The translations under genes and the position numbers were made by a program. The notes below the pieces were generated by a model that had not been told where the DNA came from, did not search any database, and saw nothing but the letters and a program-made list of their open reading frames with translations. Positions 1 to 7,260 of a stretch of DNA of 64,000 nt are shown here, piece after piece; position 1 is the stretch's first letter, and every line of letters starts with the position of its first letter. This DNA comes from JBPBQZ01 sp050955105 (GTDB lineage Bacteria; Pseudomonadota; Gammaproteobacteria; Burkholderiales; Burkholderiaceae): positions 9,739-73,738 of the forward strand of contig JBPBQZ010000087.1 in assembly GCA_050955105.1 (NCBI GenBank), written 5' to 3'.

Positions 1-911
1 ACCACGTTCGGCGCGCCGAATACCAGCGCGTTGCCCAGCCGCCGCGCGGCCTGCGCCGCTTCGATGGTCAACGGGAATTCGGCAACGCCACATCCCAGCA
101 CATCGTAGTGTCGACGCACCTCTTCGTCGGGGTCGTCGTGCGAGGCGATACGCAGACCGGCCTGGCGGGCGCCGTACATCAGCGCATGCATCGCTGCCGG
201 CACCTCGTCGGTGACGTCTAGCGCCGCGCGGATGCGCGCCGAGAAAGTCTCCAGATCGCACTCCGCCCGGTCGGCATACTGCAGCAGCTTGCGATGGTCG
301 CCCAGACGCTTGGCCATGCTCGGCAAGTGATTGTTCAAGGCCAGGAACTGGACCTTGCCATTGGCGATCCATTCGCAGGCCAGCGCCACGTCGTCGATGT
401 TGTGGGTTTCGTAACGCAGATGGACCTGATGTTGCGCGCCCAGACGGTCGGCGTTGCGCGCCAATGCCTCGAACATTTGCTGAGCGTAGGGAGCGCCGCG
501 CAGGCCACCTTCCCACGACAGGGTGACGCCATGGAATTCGGTAGTGATGCCATTGCCGAGCAACTGACGGTCGACATCTTGCAGTGCCTGGTCGTAAGCG
601 AAGCTCACGCCGGGGCGCGGCATGACCGCGCGCTCGAAGGCGTCACCATGCAGGTCGACGATGCCGGGCAGCACCAACAGATCGCCGGCGTCGAGCCACG
701 CACCGGCTGCGTCGCCCGTCGCGCCGTCGGCAGCAGGTTGCGGCTGCGGCGACGGCGGCGCATGGACCGCGCCGATCCGTTCGGCGGAGAAATCGAGTCG
801 CGCCGCGCCCAGGCCATCCTCAGTCAGTACGCGGTGGCCGCGAATGCCGCGCAAAGCGGGTGGCGCCGCCAGCGCGTCGGCGGTCGATTCAATCGAGTCG
901 GGAGGGTTCAT
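1..911 (-). CDS. phnM: PhnM, alpha-D-ribose 1-methylphosphonate 5-triphosphate diphosphatase (C-terminus outside window)
   Basis: Amidohydrolase-superfamily enzyme of the C-P lyase pathway. It releases pyrophosphate from ribose 1-phosphonate 5-triphosphate to give the PhnJ substrate. Reading the minus strand from the ATG at 911 gives one open frame to the window edge, about 303 residues. It contains the metal-site motif DLHGDAFERAVMPRPG near residue 100 and the downstream motifs ITTEFHGVTLSWEGG and ASHDDDPDEE. Residues 46-57 are a Pro/Gln-rich insertion. The gene lies downstream of phnF on the same strand, 150 bp away. The C-terminal part of the protein is beyond base 1. Family assignment is firm. 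Confidence 0.9.
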   Translation of the reverse strand, partial: MNPPDSIESTADALAAPPALRGIRGHRVLTEDGLGAARLDFSAERIGAVHAPPSPQPQPAADGATGDAAGAWLDAGDLLVLPGIVDLHGDAFERAVMPRPGVSFAYDQALQDVDRQLLGNGITTEFHGVTLSWEGGLRGAPYAQQMFEALARNADRLGAQHQVHLRYETHNIDDVALACEWIANGKVQFLALNNHLPSMAKRLGDHRKLLQYADRAECDLETFSARIRAALDVTDEVPAAMHALMYGARQAGLRIASHDDPDEEVRRHYDVLGCGVAEFPLTIEAAQAARRLGNALVFGAPNV

Positions 912-975
912 GCGGGCGCTCACGAAAGTTCGGCGAGATGGATAGGACGCAAGCCGATAGTGTAGCCGTTTTTAA

Positions 976-998
976 TATCATCTAGATGTCTGGATGAT
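976..998. promoter_or_regulatory. Candidate operator upstream of phnM
   Basis: An inverted repeat with 6-bp arms (ATCATC...GATGAT) surrounds the 10-bp palindrome CATCTAGATG at 979-988, about 65 bp upstream of the phnM start. The core AT-C-TA-G-AT resembles the GT-N-TA-N-AC operators of HutC-type GntR regulators such as PhnF. It may therefore be a PhnF site for phnM. This is a pattern match only. Confidence 0.3.
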
Positions 999-1061
999 GG
1001 CTTCGACAGTAGCCGACCGGAGGGCCGCCTTCGCCCCTGGCCAGCACCGTTTCAAACGCGC

Positions 1062-1784
1062 TCAGTCGTCATCGCTGATCACGAGCTGCACGCCATCGCC
1101 CACGAAGCGCGCCAGCGAATACTGCAACGGCACGCCGTTCAGATCGATGTTGAGCGCTTCGACCTGCAGGATCGGCCGGAGCTTCGATTGATTCAGCAAA
1201 TGTGCGATATCGGCGTCGGGCAGCGTTGCGGTGATGCGCGACCATTTTCGCAGATAATCATCGATGCCGTACTGCGCATAGACTTTTGAGATCGAATGCG
1301 CGGATTGCAGCGCCACGGCAAAATCGGGAAAGCGCTTGTTCTCGAAATAATGGTCCGAGACGCTCAATGCGCGATCCTCGGATTTGCCGACGATGCGCAC
1401 ACGCAAAAGCTTGGCCCGATTCGACAGCTTCAGGTGTTTGGCGATATCCGTATCCTGGACGATATCGCTGTCGACGAAATCGACGTGACCCACCAACCCG
1501 TGCTTGCGCAGGTTGGCGGAAAAACGCGTGCGGCGGCCAATCGGATAGTCGATGGCATGCGGCTGCACAAAGGTGCCGCGCCCCTGTTCCACCCGCACCA
1601 CGCCATGCTGTTCGAGCTCGCCGATAGCACGCCGCACGGTATGGCGATTGACCCCATAACGCGCCGCCAACTCCGGCTCCGTCGGCAACTGCTCGCCGGG
1701 CGGATAGCGCCGGCTACGGATGTCTTCCGCCAGTGATTCGCCTATCTGTCGCCAAACGGCGACGCCTGAGCCGCGCTCAACCAT
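1062..1784 (-). CDS. phnF: PhnF, GntR/HutC-family regulator of phosphonate genes
   Basis: Predicted repressor of the C-P lyase genes, 240 residues. The N-terminal winged helix-turn-helix spans about residues 10-75, with the typical GntR segments RSRRYPPGEQLPTEPELAARY and VNRHTVRRAI. A UTRA effector-binding domain follows, about residues 95-235, ending QVEALNIDLNGVPLQYSLARF. It is transcribed away from phnG across a 235-bp divergent promoter region and precedes phnM on its own strand. This is the usual layout for local control of phn genes. A HutC-like site lies just upstream of phnG. The ligand is not evident from sequence. Confidence 0.92.
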   Translation of the reverse strand: MVERGSGVAVWRQIGESLAEDIRSRRYPPGEQLPTEPELAARYGVNRHTVRRAIGELEQHGVVRVEQGRGTFVQPHAIDYPIGRRTRFSANLRKHGLVGHVDFVDSDIVQDTDIAKHLKLSNRAKLLRVRIVGKSEDRALSVSDHYFENKRFPDFAVALQSAHSISKVYAQYGIDDYLRKWSRITATLPDADIAHLLNQSKLRPILQVEALNIDLNGVPLQYSLARFVGDGVQLVISDDD

Positions 1785-1997
1785 CGTTGCCTGTCCTCTT
1801 AATCAGTGATAAAGCCGCGGCCAGACCATGCCGTGCTTCGCCAAGGGCGGCCGCAATCGAACGCCCAACTGGCATGTTATGCGCGCCCTGTGTCAGCACA
1901 CAAGGTGCAGCAGCGTTTAATCCCCGGTGCGTGTCATGAAACATTCACCGCGTTACTGTTGAATTGGCTTCGGACGAGGCGCATACTTGCCAAAATT

Positions 1998-2007
1998 CGT
2001 ATAGACG
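1998..2007. promoter_or_regulatory. Candidate PhnF operator before phnG
   Basis: The inverted repeat CGTATAGACG contains GT-A-TA-G-AC, an exact fit to the HutC-subfamily consensus GT-N-TA-N-AC. It lies 13 bp before the phnG ATG and overlaps the position expected for promoter or leader DNA, so bound PhnF could block transcription of phnGHIJKL. The rest of 1785-2019 holds the divergent phnF/phnG promoters. I could not fix clear -35/-10 boxes. Confidence 0.45.
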
Positions 2008-2019
2008 TTTAGGTGAGTA

Positions 2020-2499
2020 ATGACGGATACCGAAAAAACCATCAGCTCCGCGGAAGCCGCGCGCGCCGCATGGATGCGGGTGCTCGCGCTGGCCGCTCCC
2101 GCGGAATTGGAAGCCGCGATGCGCAAGCTGGGTACGGTGCCGAAGCCTAGTTGGTTACGGGCGCCGGAAACCGGCATGACGATGGTACAGGGGCGTAGCG
2201 GCGGCACCGGCGCACGTTTCAACCTCGGCGAGATGACCGTGACGCGCTGCGCGCTGACCTTGCCAGACGGCGAAGTCGGCGTGGCCTACGTGCAGGGCCG
2301 CAGCGCCCGCCACGCCGAAAACGCGGCGCTGGCGGACGCGCTGCTGCAATCACCACAGTGGCACGCACGCGTGCAAGACGAAGTACTGACATTGCTATTG
2401 CGCTCACGCGCGGCGCGCATGGAGCGGCAGGCGCAGGCGGTTGCCGAGACGCGCGTCGACTTTTTTACGATGGACCGTGGGAGCAATCCAGATGACTGA
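2020..2499 (+). CDS. phnG: PhnG, C-P lyase core complex subunit
   Basis: Small subunit of the PhnGHIJ core complex, which transfers the ribose-triphosphate moiety to phosphonates. It has 159 residues, close to the usual family length. Diagnostic segments are MTMVQGRSGGTGARFNLGEM and GEVGVAYVQGRSARHAENAA. It begins the plus-strand operon. The ATG at 2020 follows AGGTGAG and is divergent from phnF. The stop overlaps the phnH start by 8 bp. The first 20 residues are an acidic/Ala-rich extension. Confidence 0.93.
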   Translation: MTDTEKTISSAEAARAAWMRVLALAAPAELEAAMRKLGTVPKPSWLRAPETGMTMVQGRSGGTGARFNLGEMTVTRCALTLPDGEVGVAYVQGRSARHAENAALADALLQSPQWHARVQDEVLTLLLRSRAARMERQAQAVAETRVDFFTMDRGSNPDD

Positions 2500-3178
2500 G
2501 TCAGCCGAGTACGACTCGGGCCTAAGCGCGATGCCGCTTGCGGTGACGGCCGGTGCATCTGTCGCCGCGTCGCAAAGGGGGTCGTTGCGCGGCCTGCAGC
2601 CCGGCTTCGCGGATCCGGTCGGCGGTGCGCAACAGACTTTCCGCGCGGCACTGCAGGCGCTGTCCCATCCAGGCCGTTGGTTCGAGAGCGGCGCGGGCGC
2701 GGCGGCATGCGGAGTCCCGGCAGGGTTGTCGCCGGCGTCGACGGCGCTGCTGCTGGCGCTCGTCGATGCGGATACGCCGCTATGGCTACCTGCCGGTGTC
2801 GACGATGCCGTGCTGCGCTTTCTGCGTTTCCATTGCGGGTGTCCGTTGGCGACGGACCCGGCAGCGGCACTTTTCCTCGCGGTCCCGGCGGGCTTCGCCG
2901 CACCCAGCCTCGCGGATTGCAATGCCGGCGATCCCGCTTATCCGGATCGATCCGCCACCTTGTTGCTCGAGGTCGAGCGTTTTGAATCGACCGCGCCGTT
3001 GGTGCTGCGTGGCCCCGGCATCGAACATACGCAGCCGTTGGCAGTGTCCGGGCTGCCGCCGGATTTCCCGCGGCAATGGCAGGCGAACCAGTCGCGCTGG
3101 CCATTGGGCGTCGATGTGCTGCTGATCTGCGGCACCGCCATCAGCGGCTTGCCGCGCACCACGACGCTGGAGAACTGA
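2492..3178 (+). CDS. phnH: PhnH, C-P lyase core complex subunit
   Basis: Subunit of the PhnGHIJ complex, 228 residues from the ATG at 2492. That start overlaps the end of phnG in ATGACTGA, typical of translational coupling. An upstream in-frame ATG at 2441 lies inside phnG and is less likely. Family features are LQPGFADPVGGAQQTFRAAL near the N-terminus, with HPGRW following, and the C-terminal FPRQWQANQSRWPLGVDVLL. The N-terminal 30 residues (Ser/Ala-rich) precede the conserved part. It ends one base before phnI. Confidence 0.92.
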   Translation: MTESAEYDSGLSAMPLAVTAGASVAASQRGSLRGLQPGFADPVGGAQQTFRAALQALSHPGRWFESGAGAAACGVPAGLSPASTALLLALVDADTPLWLPAGVDDAVLRFLRFHCGCPLATDPAAALFLAVPAGFAAPSLADCNAGDPAYPDRSATLLLEVERFESTAPLVLRGPGIEHTQPLAVSGLPPDFPRQWQANQSRWPLGVDVLLICGTAISGLPRTTTLEN

Positions 3179-3179
3179 C

Positions 3180-4439
3180 ATGTACGTAGCCGTAAAAGGC
3201 GGCGAAAAGGCCATTCTCGGTTCCTACCGAATGCTCGACGACTACCGGCGCGGCGACCCGTCGGTGCCGGTGCTGACGCTTGCGCAAATTCGCAATCAGA
3301 TGCCGCTCGCCGTGTCCAAGGTGATGTCCGAAGGCTCGCTTTACGACCCGCATCTCGCCGCGCTGGCAATCAAGCAAGCGGCCGGTGATCTGATCGAAGC
3401 GGTGTTCCTGCTGCGCGCCTATCGCACCACGCTGCCGCGTTTCGGTTACTCGGTACCGCTCGATACCGATCGCATGAACTTGCAGCGGCGCATCTCCTCG
3501 ACCTTCAAGGATTTGCCGGGTGGGCAGATTCTCGGACCGACCTACGACTATACACAGCGGCTGTTGGATTTTTCGCTGGAAGCGCAACGTGATCCGCTGG
3601 AGGCAGCGGAGGCAGCGGAGGCAGCGGATGCGCCGTCGATGGTGGCGCAGGCCGTCTCGATGCCGCGTGTTACCGATCTGCTCGGTCAAGACGAGTTGAT
3701 CGAAGCGGAAGCGATTCCGCTCGGCGATCCCGCTCCGCCCGACATCACGCGCACCGGGCTCGGCCTGCCGGCGAATCGGGCGGCTCGCCTGCAGAACCTG
3801 GCGCGTGCCGATGAAGGCTTCCTGCTTTCGATGGGATATTCGACACAGCGCGGTTACGGTAACACCCACCCGTTCGCCGCCGAGATCCGCTTCGGCGGCG
3901 TCGAGGTTGAAATATTCGTCGAGGAGTTGGGTTTCGCGATAACTGTCGGCGAAATCGACATCACCGAGTGCCAGATGGTCAGCCAGTTCGTTGGCAGCGG
4001 CACGGTAGCGCCGCACTTCACCCGCGGATATGGCTTGAGCTTCGGCTATTCGGAGCGCAAGGCGATGTCGATGTCGCTGGTTGACCGCGCGCTGCGCGCG
4101 GCCGAACTAGGCGAGGCCGGCGACTCACCCGCCAACGATGAAGAGTTCGTGCTTTATCACAGCGACAACGTCGAAGCATCGGGCTTCACCCAGCATTTGA
4201 AATTGCCGCATCACGTCGATTTTCAATCGAACCTGGAACTGCTGCGGCGTTTGCGACGGGAGCATGCCGCGCGCGGAGTTTCGGCGACGGCGTCGGAATC
4301 AGCATCGGAAGCGGTCTCACCGCCGACGGCGATGACGGCAGCGACCACGGCATCAGTAACGCCTGTCATCGCGTCAGCGGCCGCCGAGGGCGACGCCCTC
4401 ACGCCCCCACAGTCGGTTCTTGAAGGAGGGCCGGCGTAG
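3180..4439 (+). CDS. phnI: PhnI, ribose 1-methylphosphonate 5-triphosphate synthase nucleosidase subunit
   Basis: Nucleosidase-type subunit of the C-P lyase core complex; with PhnG, H and L it builds the ribose-triphosphonate intermediate. It has 419 residues, longer than the usual 350-370. It starts with the family signature MYVAVKGGEKAI and carries DPHLAALAIKQAAGDLIEA and QHLKLPHHVDFQSNLELL. The extra length is an Ala/Ser/Thr-rich tail after about residue 360 and a short GAGGCAGCG-type repeat (residues 141-148, EAAEAAEA). Its stop overlaps the phnJ GTG start. Confidence 0.94.
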   Translation: MYVAVKGGEKAILGSYRMLDDYRRGDPSVPVLTLAQIRNQMPLAVSKVMSEGSLYDPHLAALAIKQAAGDLIEAVFLLRAYRTTLPRFGYSVPLDTDRMNLQRRISSTFKDLPGGQILGPTYDYTQRLLDFSLEAQRDPLEAAEAAEAADAPSMVAQAVSMPRVTDLLGQDELIEAEAIPLGDPAPPDITRTGLGLPANRAARLQNLARADEGFLLSMGYSTQRGYGNTHPFAAEIRFGGVEVEIFVEELGFAITVGEIDITECQMVSQFVGSGTVAPHFTRGYGLSFGYSERKAMSMSLVDRALRAAELGEAGDSPANDEEFVLYHSDNVEASGFTQHLKLPHHVDFQSNLELLRRLRREHAARGVSATASESASEAVSPPTAMTAATTASVTPVIASAAAEGDALTPPQSVLEGGPA

Positions 4440-5374
4440 TGAACCCGGACAATCAAGCTGTCAGGTCGAGCACCCCGCTCGCGGCCCTTCCCGCGGCATC
4501 AGAAGATCTGCCGGCACGCGATGAAAACTACAACTTCGCCTATCTCGACGAATCGACCAAGCGCATGTTGCGCCGCGCCTTGCTGAAGGCGGTCGCGATA
4601 CCTGGCTATCAAGTGCCGTTCGGCAGTCGCGAGATGCCCTTGCCCTACGGTTGGGGCACCGGCGGCATCCAGGTCACTGCATCGATCATCGGCCCGCACG
4701 ACATCCTGAAAGTCATCGACCAGGGTTCCGACGACACCACCAATGCGATCAACATTCGTCGCTTCTTCGGGCGCGTCACCGGCGTGGCGACCACGCGCAA
4801 GACCAGCGTCGCGACGATCGTCCAGACGCGCCATCGAATCCCGGAGAGCGCGTTGCGAGAAGGCCAGATCGTGGTGTTCCAGGTACCCATCCCGGAGCCG
4901 CTGCGCTGGCTCGAACCTAGCGAAAAAGAGACGCGCACGATGCATGCACTGGCGGAATACGGTGGCATGCACGTCAAGCTGTATGAAGACATCGCGCAAT
5001 ACGGACATATCGCCACCACCTACGACTATCCAGTGATCGTCAACCAGCGCTACATGATGCGCCCGTCGCCTATCCCGAAATTCGACAATCACAAGCTCGA
5101 TCGCAGTCCCGCACTGATGCTGTTCGGCGCCGGTCGCGAGAAACGCGTCTACGCCGTGCCGCCGTACACCTCCGTCAAAAGCCTGGACTTCGAGGACCAC
5201 CCATTTACCGTCGAGAAATGGGAGCACCATTGCGCGCTGTGCGGCGCCGCCGACAGTTATCTCGATGAAATCATCGTCGACGACAGCGGCGCGCGCGAGT
5301 ACGTTTGCTCAGATAGCGAATATTGCGAAGGTCGCCGGGAAGCCGCCGCGACCACCACCGGTGGTGCAGCATGA
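4439..5374 (+). CDS. phnJ: PhnJ, radical-SAM carbon-phosphorus lyase
   Basis: Catalytic C-P bond-cleaving enzyme; the Fe-S cluster and SAM generate a glycyl/thiyl radical that releases methane or another alkane. It has 311 residues. The segment GYQVPFGSREMPLPYGWGTG contains the glycyl-radical region. The C-terminal cysteines are arranged C-X2-C-X21-C-X5-C (from CALC to SEYC), exactly the PhnJ cluster pattern. Start is GTG at 4439, overlapping the phnI TAG by one base. The stop overlaps the phnK ATG (ATGA). All key residues are present, so the enzyme looks functional. Confidence 0.96.
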   Translation: MNPDNQAVRSSTPLAALPAASEDLPARDENYNFAYLDESTKRMLRRALLKAVAIPGYQVPFGSREMPLPYGWGTGGIQVTASIIGPHDILKVIDQGSDDTTNAINIRRFFGRVTGVATTRKTSVATIVQTRHRIPESALREGQIVVFQVPIPEPLRWLEPSEKETRTMHALAEYGGMHVKLYEDIAQYGHIATTYDYPVIVNQRYMMRPSPIPKFDNHKLDRSPALMLFGAGREKRVYAVPPYTSVKSLDFEDHPFTVEKWEHHCALCGAADSYLDEIIVDDSGAREYVCSDSEYCEGRREAAATTTGGAA

Positions 5375-6147
5375 GCGCCAGCGCATTGTTGTCGGTGCGT
5401 CGGATGACCAAGACCTGGGACGGCATCCATGGCTGCCGCAACGTCAGTTTCGAATTGTTCCCGGGCGAAGTCTTGTGCGTCGTCGGCGAATCGGGTTCAG
5501 GCAAAAGCACCTTGCTGCAAGCCGTTTCCGCGCAAGTCGCGCCGGAAGCCGGCAGCGTCTGGTACGACACGCGCGAGCAGGGCTTGATCGATCTGCAGAC
5601 GCTGTCGAGCGCACGCTTGCGGCTATTGGCGCGCACCGATTGGGGTTTTGTTCGGCAACATGCACGCGATGGACTGCGGATGCAGGTGAGTGCCGGGGCC
5701 AATATCGCGGAACGCTTGATGGCCGTCGGCAATCGGCACTACGGCGATTTACGCGAGACCGCGGCCGTCTGGCTCGACAAGATGGAAATCGATGTCGGCC
5801 GCCTGGACGACAAGCCCGCGGCATTTTCCGGCGGCATGCAGCAACGCCTGCAGATCGCGCGCAATCTCGTCACGCATCCGCGGCTGATGTTCATGGACGA
5901 GCCCACCGCATCGCTGGACGTTTCAGTGCAGGCGCGCCTGCTCGATTTACTGCGGCAACTGGTCAACGAATTGCAGTTGGCCGCCATCGTCGTCACGCAT
6001 GACCTGGCGGTTGCGCGTTTGCTCGCGCATCGCACGCTGGTGATGCACAACGGCGAAGTGGTCGAGAGCGGGCTGACCGATCAGATCCTGGACGATCCGC
6101 AACACCCCTATACGCAGTTGCTGGTGTCTTCGATTTTGCAGAATTGA
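5371..6147 (+). CDS. phnK: PhnK, C-P lyase-associated ABC-type ATPase
   Basis: ABC-type ATP-binding protein that docks on the PhnJ side of the C-P lyase complex; it is not a transporter subunit. It has 258 residues from the ATG at 5371. Walker A GESGSGKST lies near residue 38, the ABC signature FSGGMQQRLQIAR near 153, Walker B LMFMDEPTASLD near 174, and the switch histidine in VVTHDLAVAR. The C-terminus resembles oligopeptide-transporter ATPases (DDPQHPYTQLL), normal for PhnK. Longer upstream starts fall inside phnJ. Confidence 0.94.
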   Translation: MSASALLSVRRMTKTWDGIHGCRNVSFELFPGEVLCVVGESGSGKSTLLQAVSAQVAPEAGSVWYDTREQGLIDLQTLSSARLRLLARTDWGFVRQHARDGLRMQVSAGANIAERLMAVGNRHYGDLRETAAVWLDKMEIDVGRLDDKPAAFSGGMQQRLQIARNLVTHPRLMFMDEPTASLDVSVQARLLDLLRQLVNELQLAAIVVTHDLAVARLLAHRTLVMHNGEVVESGLTDQILDDPQHPYTQLLVSSILQN

Positions 6148-6158
6148 CGGTGACCCAC

Positions 6159-6977
6159 ATGTCCAAAATGATCAAAGTGCGCGGCCTCGGCAAGACCTTC
6201 ACCTTGCACAACCAGGGCGGCGCACGACTGCCGGTGCTGGATGCTGTCGATTTCGACGCCGCGGCCGGCGAGTGCCTGGTGCTATCCGGTCCCTCGGGCG
6301 TCGGCAAGAGCACGCTGCTGCGCTGCCTCTACGGTAATTATCTAGCCACGCATGGCAGCATCCAGGTGTTCGCGCCGACAGTCGACGGCTGCGATCGTGA
6401 TGGCTGGGTCGAGATCGCGGGCGCCGCGGAACAACGCGTGCTGCAAATACGCAGCCACGTCATCGCCTATGTCAGTCAGTTCCTGCGCGTGATTCCGCGC
6501 GTGGCCACGCTCGATGTGGTGGCCGACCCGCTGTTGCAGCGTGGCGTGCCTCGCGACGCAGCGCGCGAACGCGCAGCGGTGCTGCTGCGGCGTCTCAATT
6601 TACCCGGGCGCCTGTGGTCGTTGCCGCCAGTGACGTTCTCGGGCGGCGAGCAACAGCGCGTCAACATCGCGCGTGGCTTTGTCGCCGATCATCCCGTGCT
6701 GTTGCTCGACGAACCCACCGCCTCGCTCGATGCGGAGAATCGCGATGTCGTCGTGGAGCTGATCCAGGCGGCCTGCACGCAAGGCCGCTGCCTGGTCGGC
6801 ATCTTCCATGACGAGGGCGTGCGCAACGCAGTGGCGACGCGTCTGTTGCCGCTGTCGCCGCCGCGTGAGCCAAACCGTCCAGAGGTTTATGAGAACGGCG
6901 CGCCGGCTTCTGCTTCTCTGCGCACCACTGCGCAAGGCAGCGGTCTCCACGCGGTATTCACCAGCCACGAGGCATGA
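6159..6977 (+). CDS. phnL: PhnL, C-P lyase-associated ABC-type ATPase
   Basis: Second ABC-type ATPase of the C-P lyase machinery, needed for ribose 1-phosphonate 5-triphosphate formation. Walker A is GPSGVGKST, signature FSGGEQQRVNIARG, Walker B VLLLDEPTASLD, and the histidine switch lies in GIFHDEGVR. I chose the ATG at 6159 (MSKMIKVRGLGKTF); TTG 6144 and GTG 6150 are alternatives that would couple to phnK. About 272 residues, with a C-terminal tail of roughly 30 residues beyond the usual end. The stop overlaps the start of the phnM-like remnant (ATGA). Confidence 0.93.
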   Translation: MSKMIKVRGLGKTFTLHNQGGARLPVLDAVDFDAAAGECLVLSGPSGVGKSTLLRCLYGNYLATHGSIQVFAPTVDGCDRDGWVEIAGAAEQRVLQIRSHVIAYVSQFLRVIPRVATLDVVADPLLQRGVPRDAARERAAVLLRRLNLPGRLWSLPPVTFSGGEQQRVNIARGFVADHPVLLLDEPTASLDAENRDVVVELIQAACTQGRCLVGIFHDEGVRNAVATRLLPLSPPREPNRPEVYENGAPASASLRTTAQGSGLHAVFTSHEA

Positions 6978-7260
6978 TGTCGAAACCGCTCTATCTGACC
7001 CATGCCCGCGTGGTAACGCCCGAGCGTGTCCTGGACGACAGTTCGATATTGATTGAAGACGGCCTGATTGCCGCAATTCACGAAAGTGCGGCCTCGTTCG
7101 ATGTTTCAGGAGCCGAGACCATTGATCTTCGCGGCCACACCTTACTGCCCGGCCTGGTCTATCTCCACTGTGACGCAATCCTACGGCCGCCGCGTTTCCG
7201 ATGCATTTTGCAAGAAGCAGACAGTTCTCGATCGGCTTTGCAGGAAAATTTCTACTGTTT
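6977..7260 (+). pseudogene. Decayed second phnM-like gene (5' fragment)
   Basis: The frame from 6977 begins MSKPLYLTHARVVTPERVL and continues through LRGHTLLPGLVYLHCDAI, the start and metal-site region of a PhnM-type amidohydrolase. After about 7178 the homology breaks down. A shifted frame shows FPMHFA and then fragments resembling the next conserved block. The gene is thus truncated and frameshifted, with most of it missing. It directly follows phnL with an ATGA overlap, where phnM commonly sits. The retained phnM is the separate copy at 1-911. The convergent kinase gene begins at 7252. Confidence 0.75.

Noticed and set aside
2286..3104. 272-codon minus-strand frame opposite phnG/phnH
   Set aside because: It is a shadow of the phnGH operon with Arg/Pro-rich composition.
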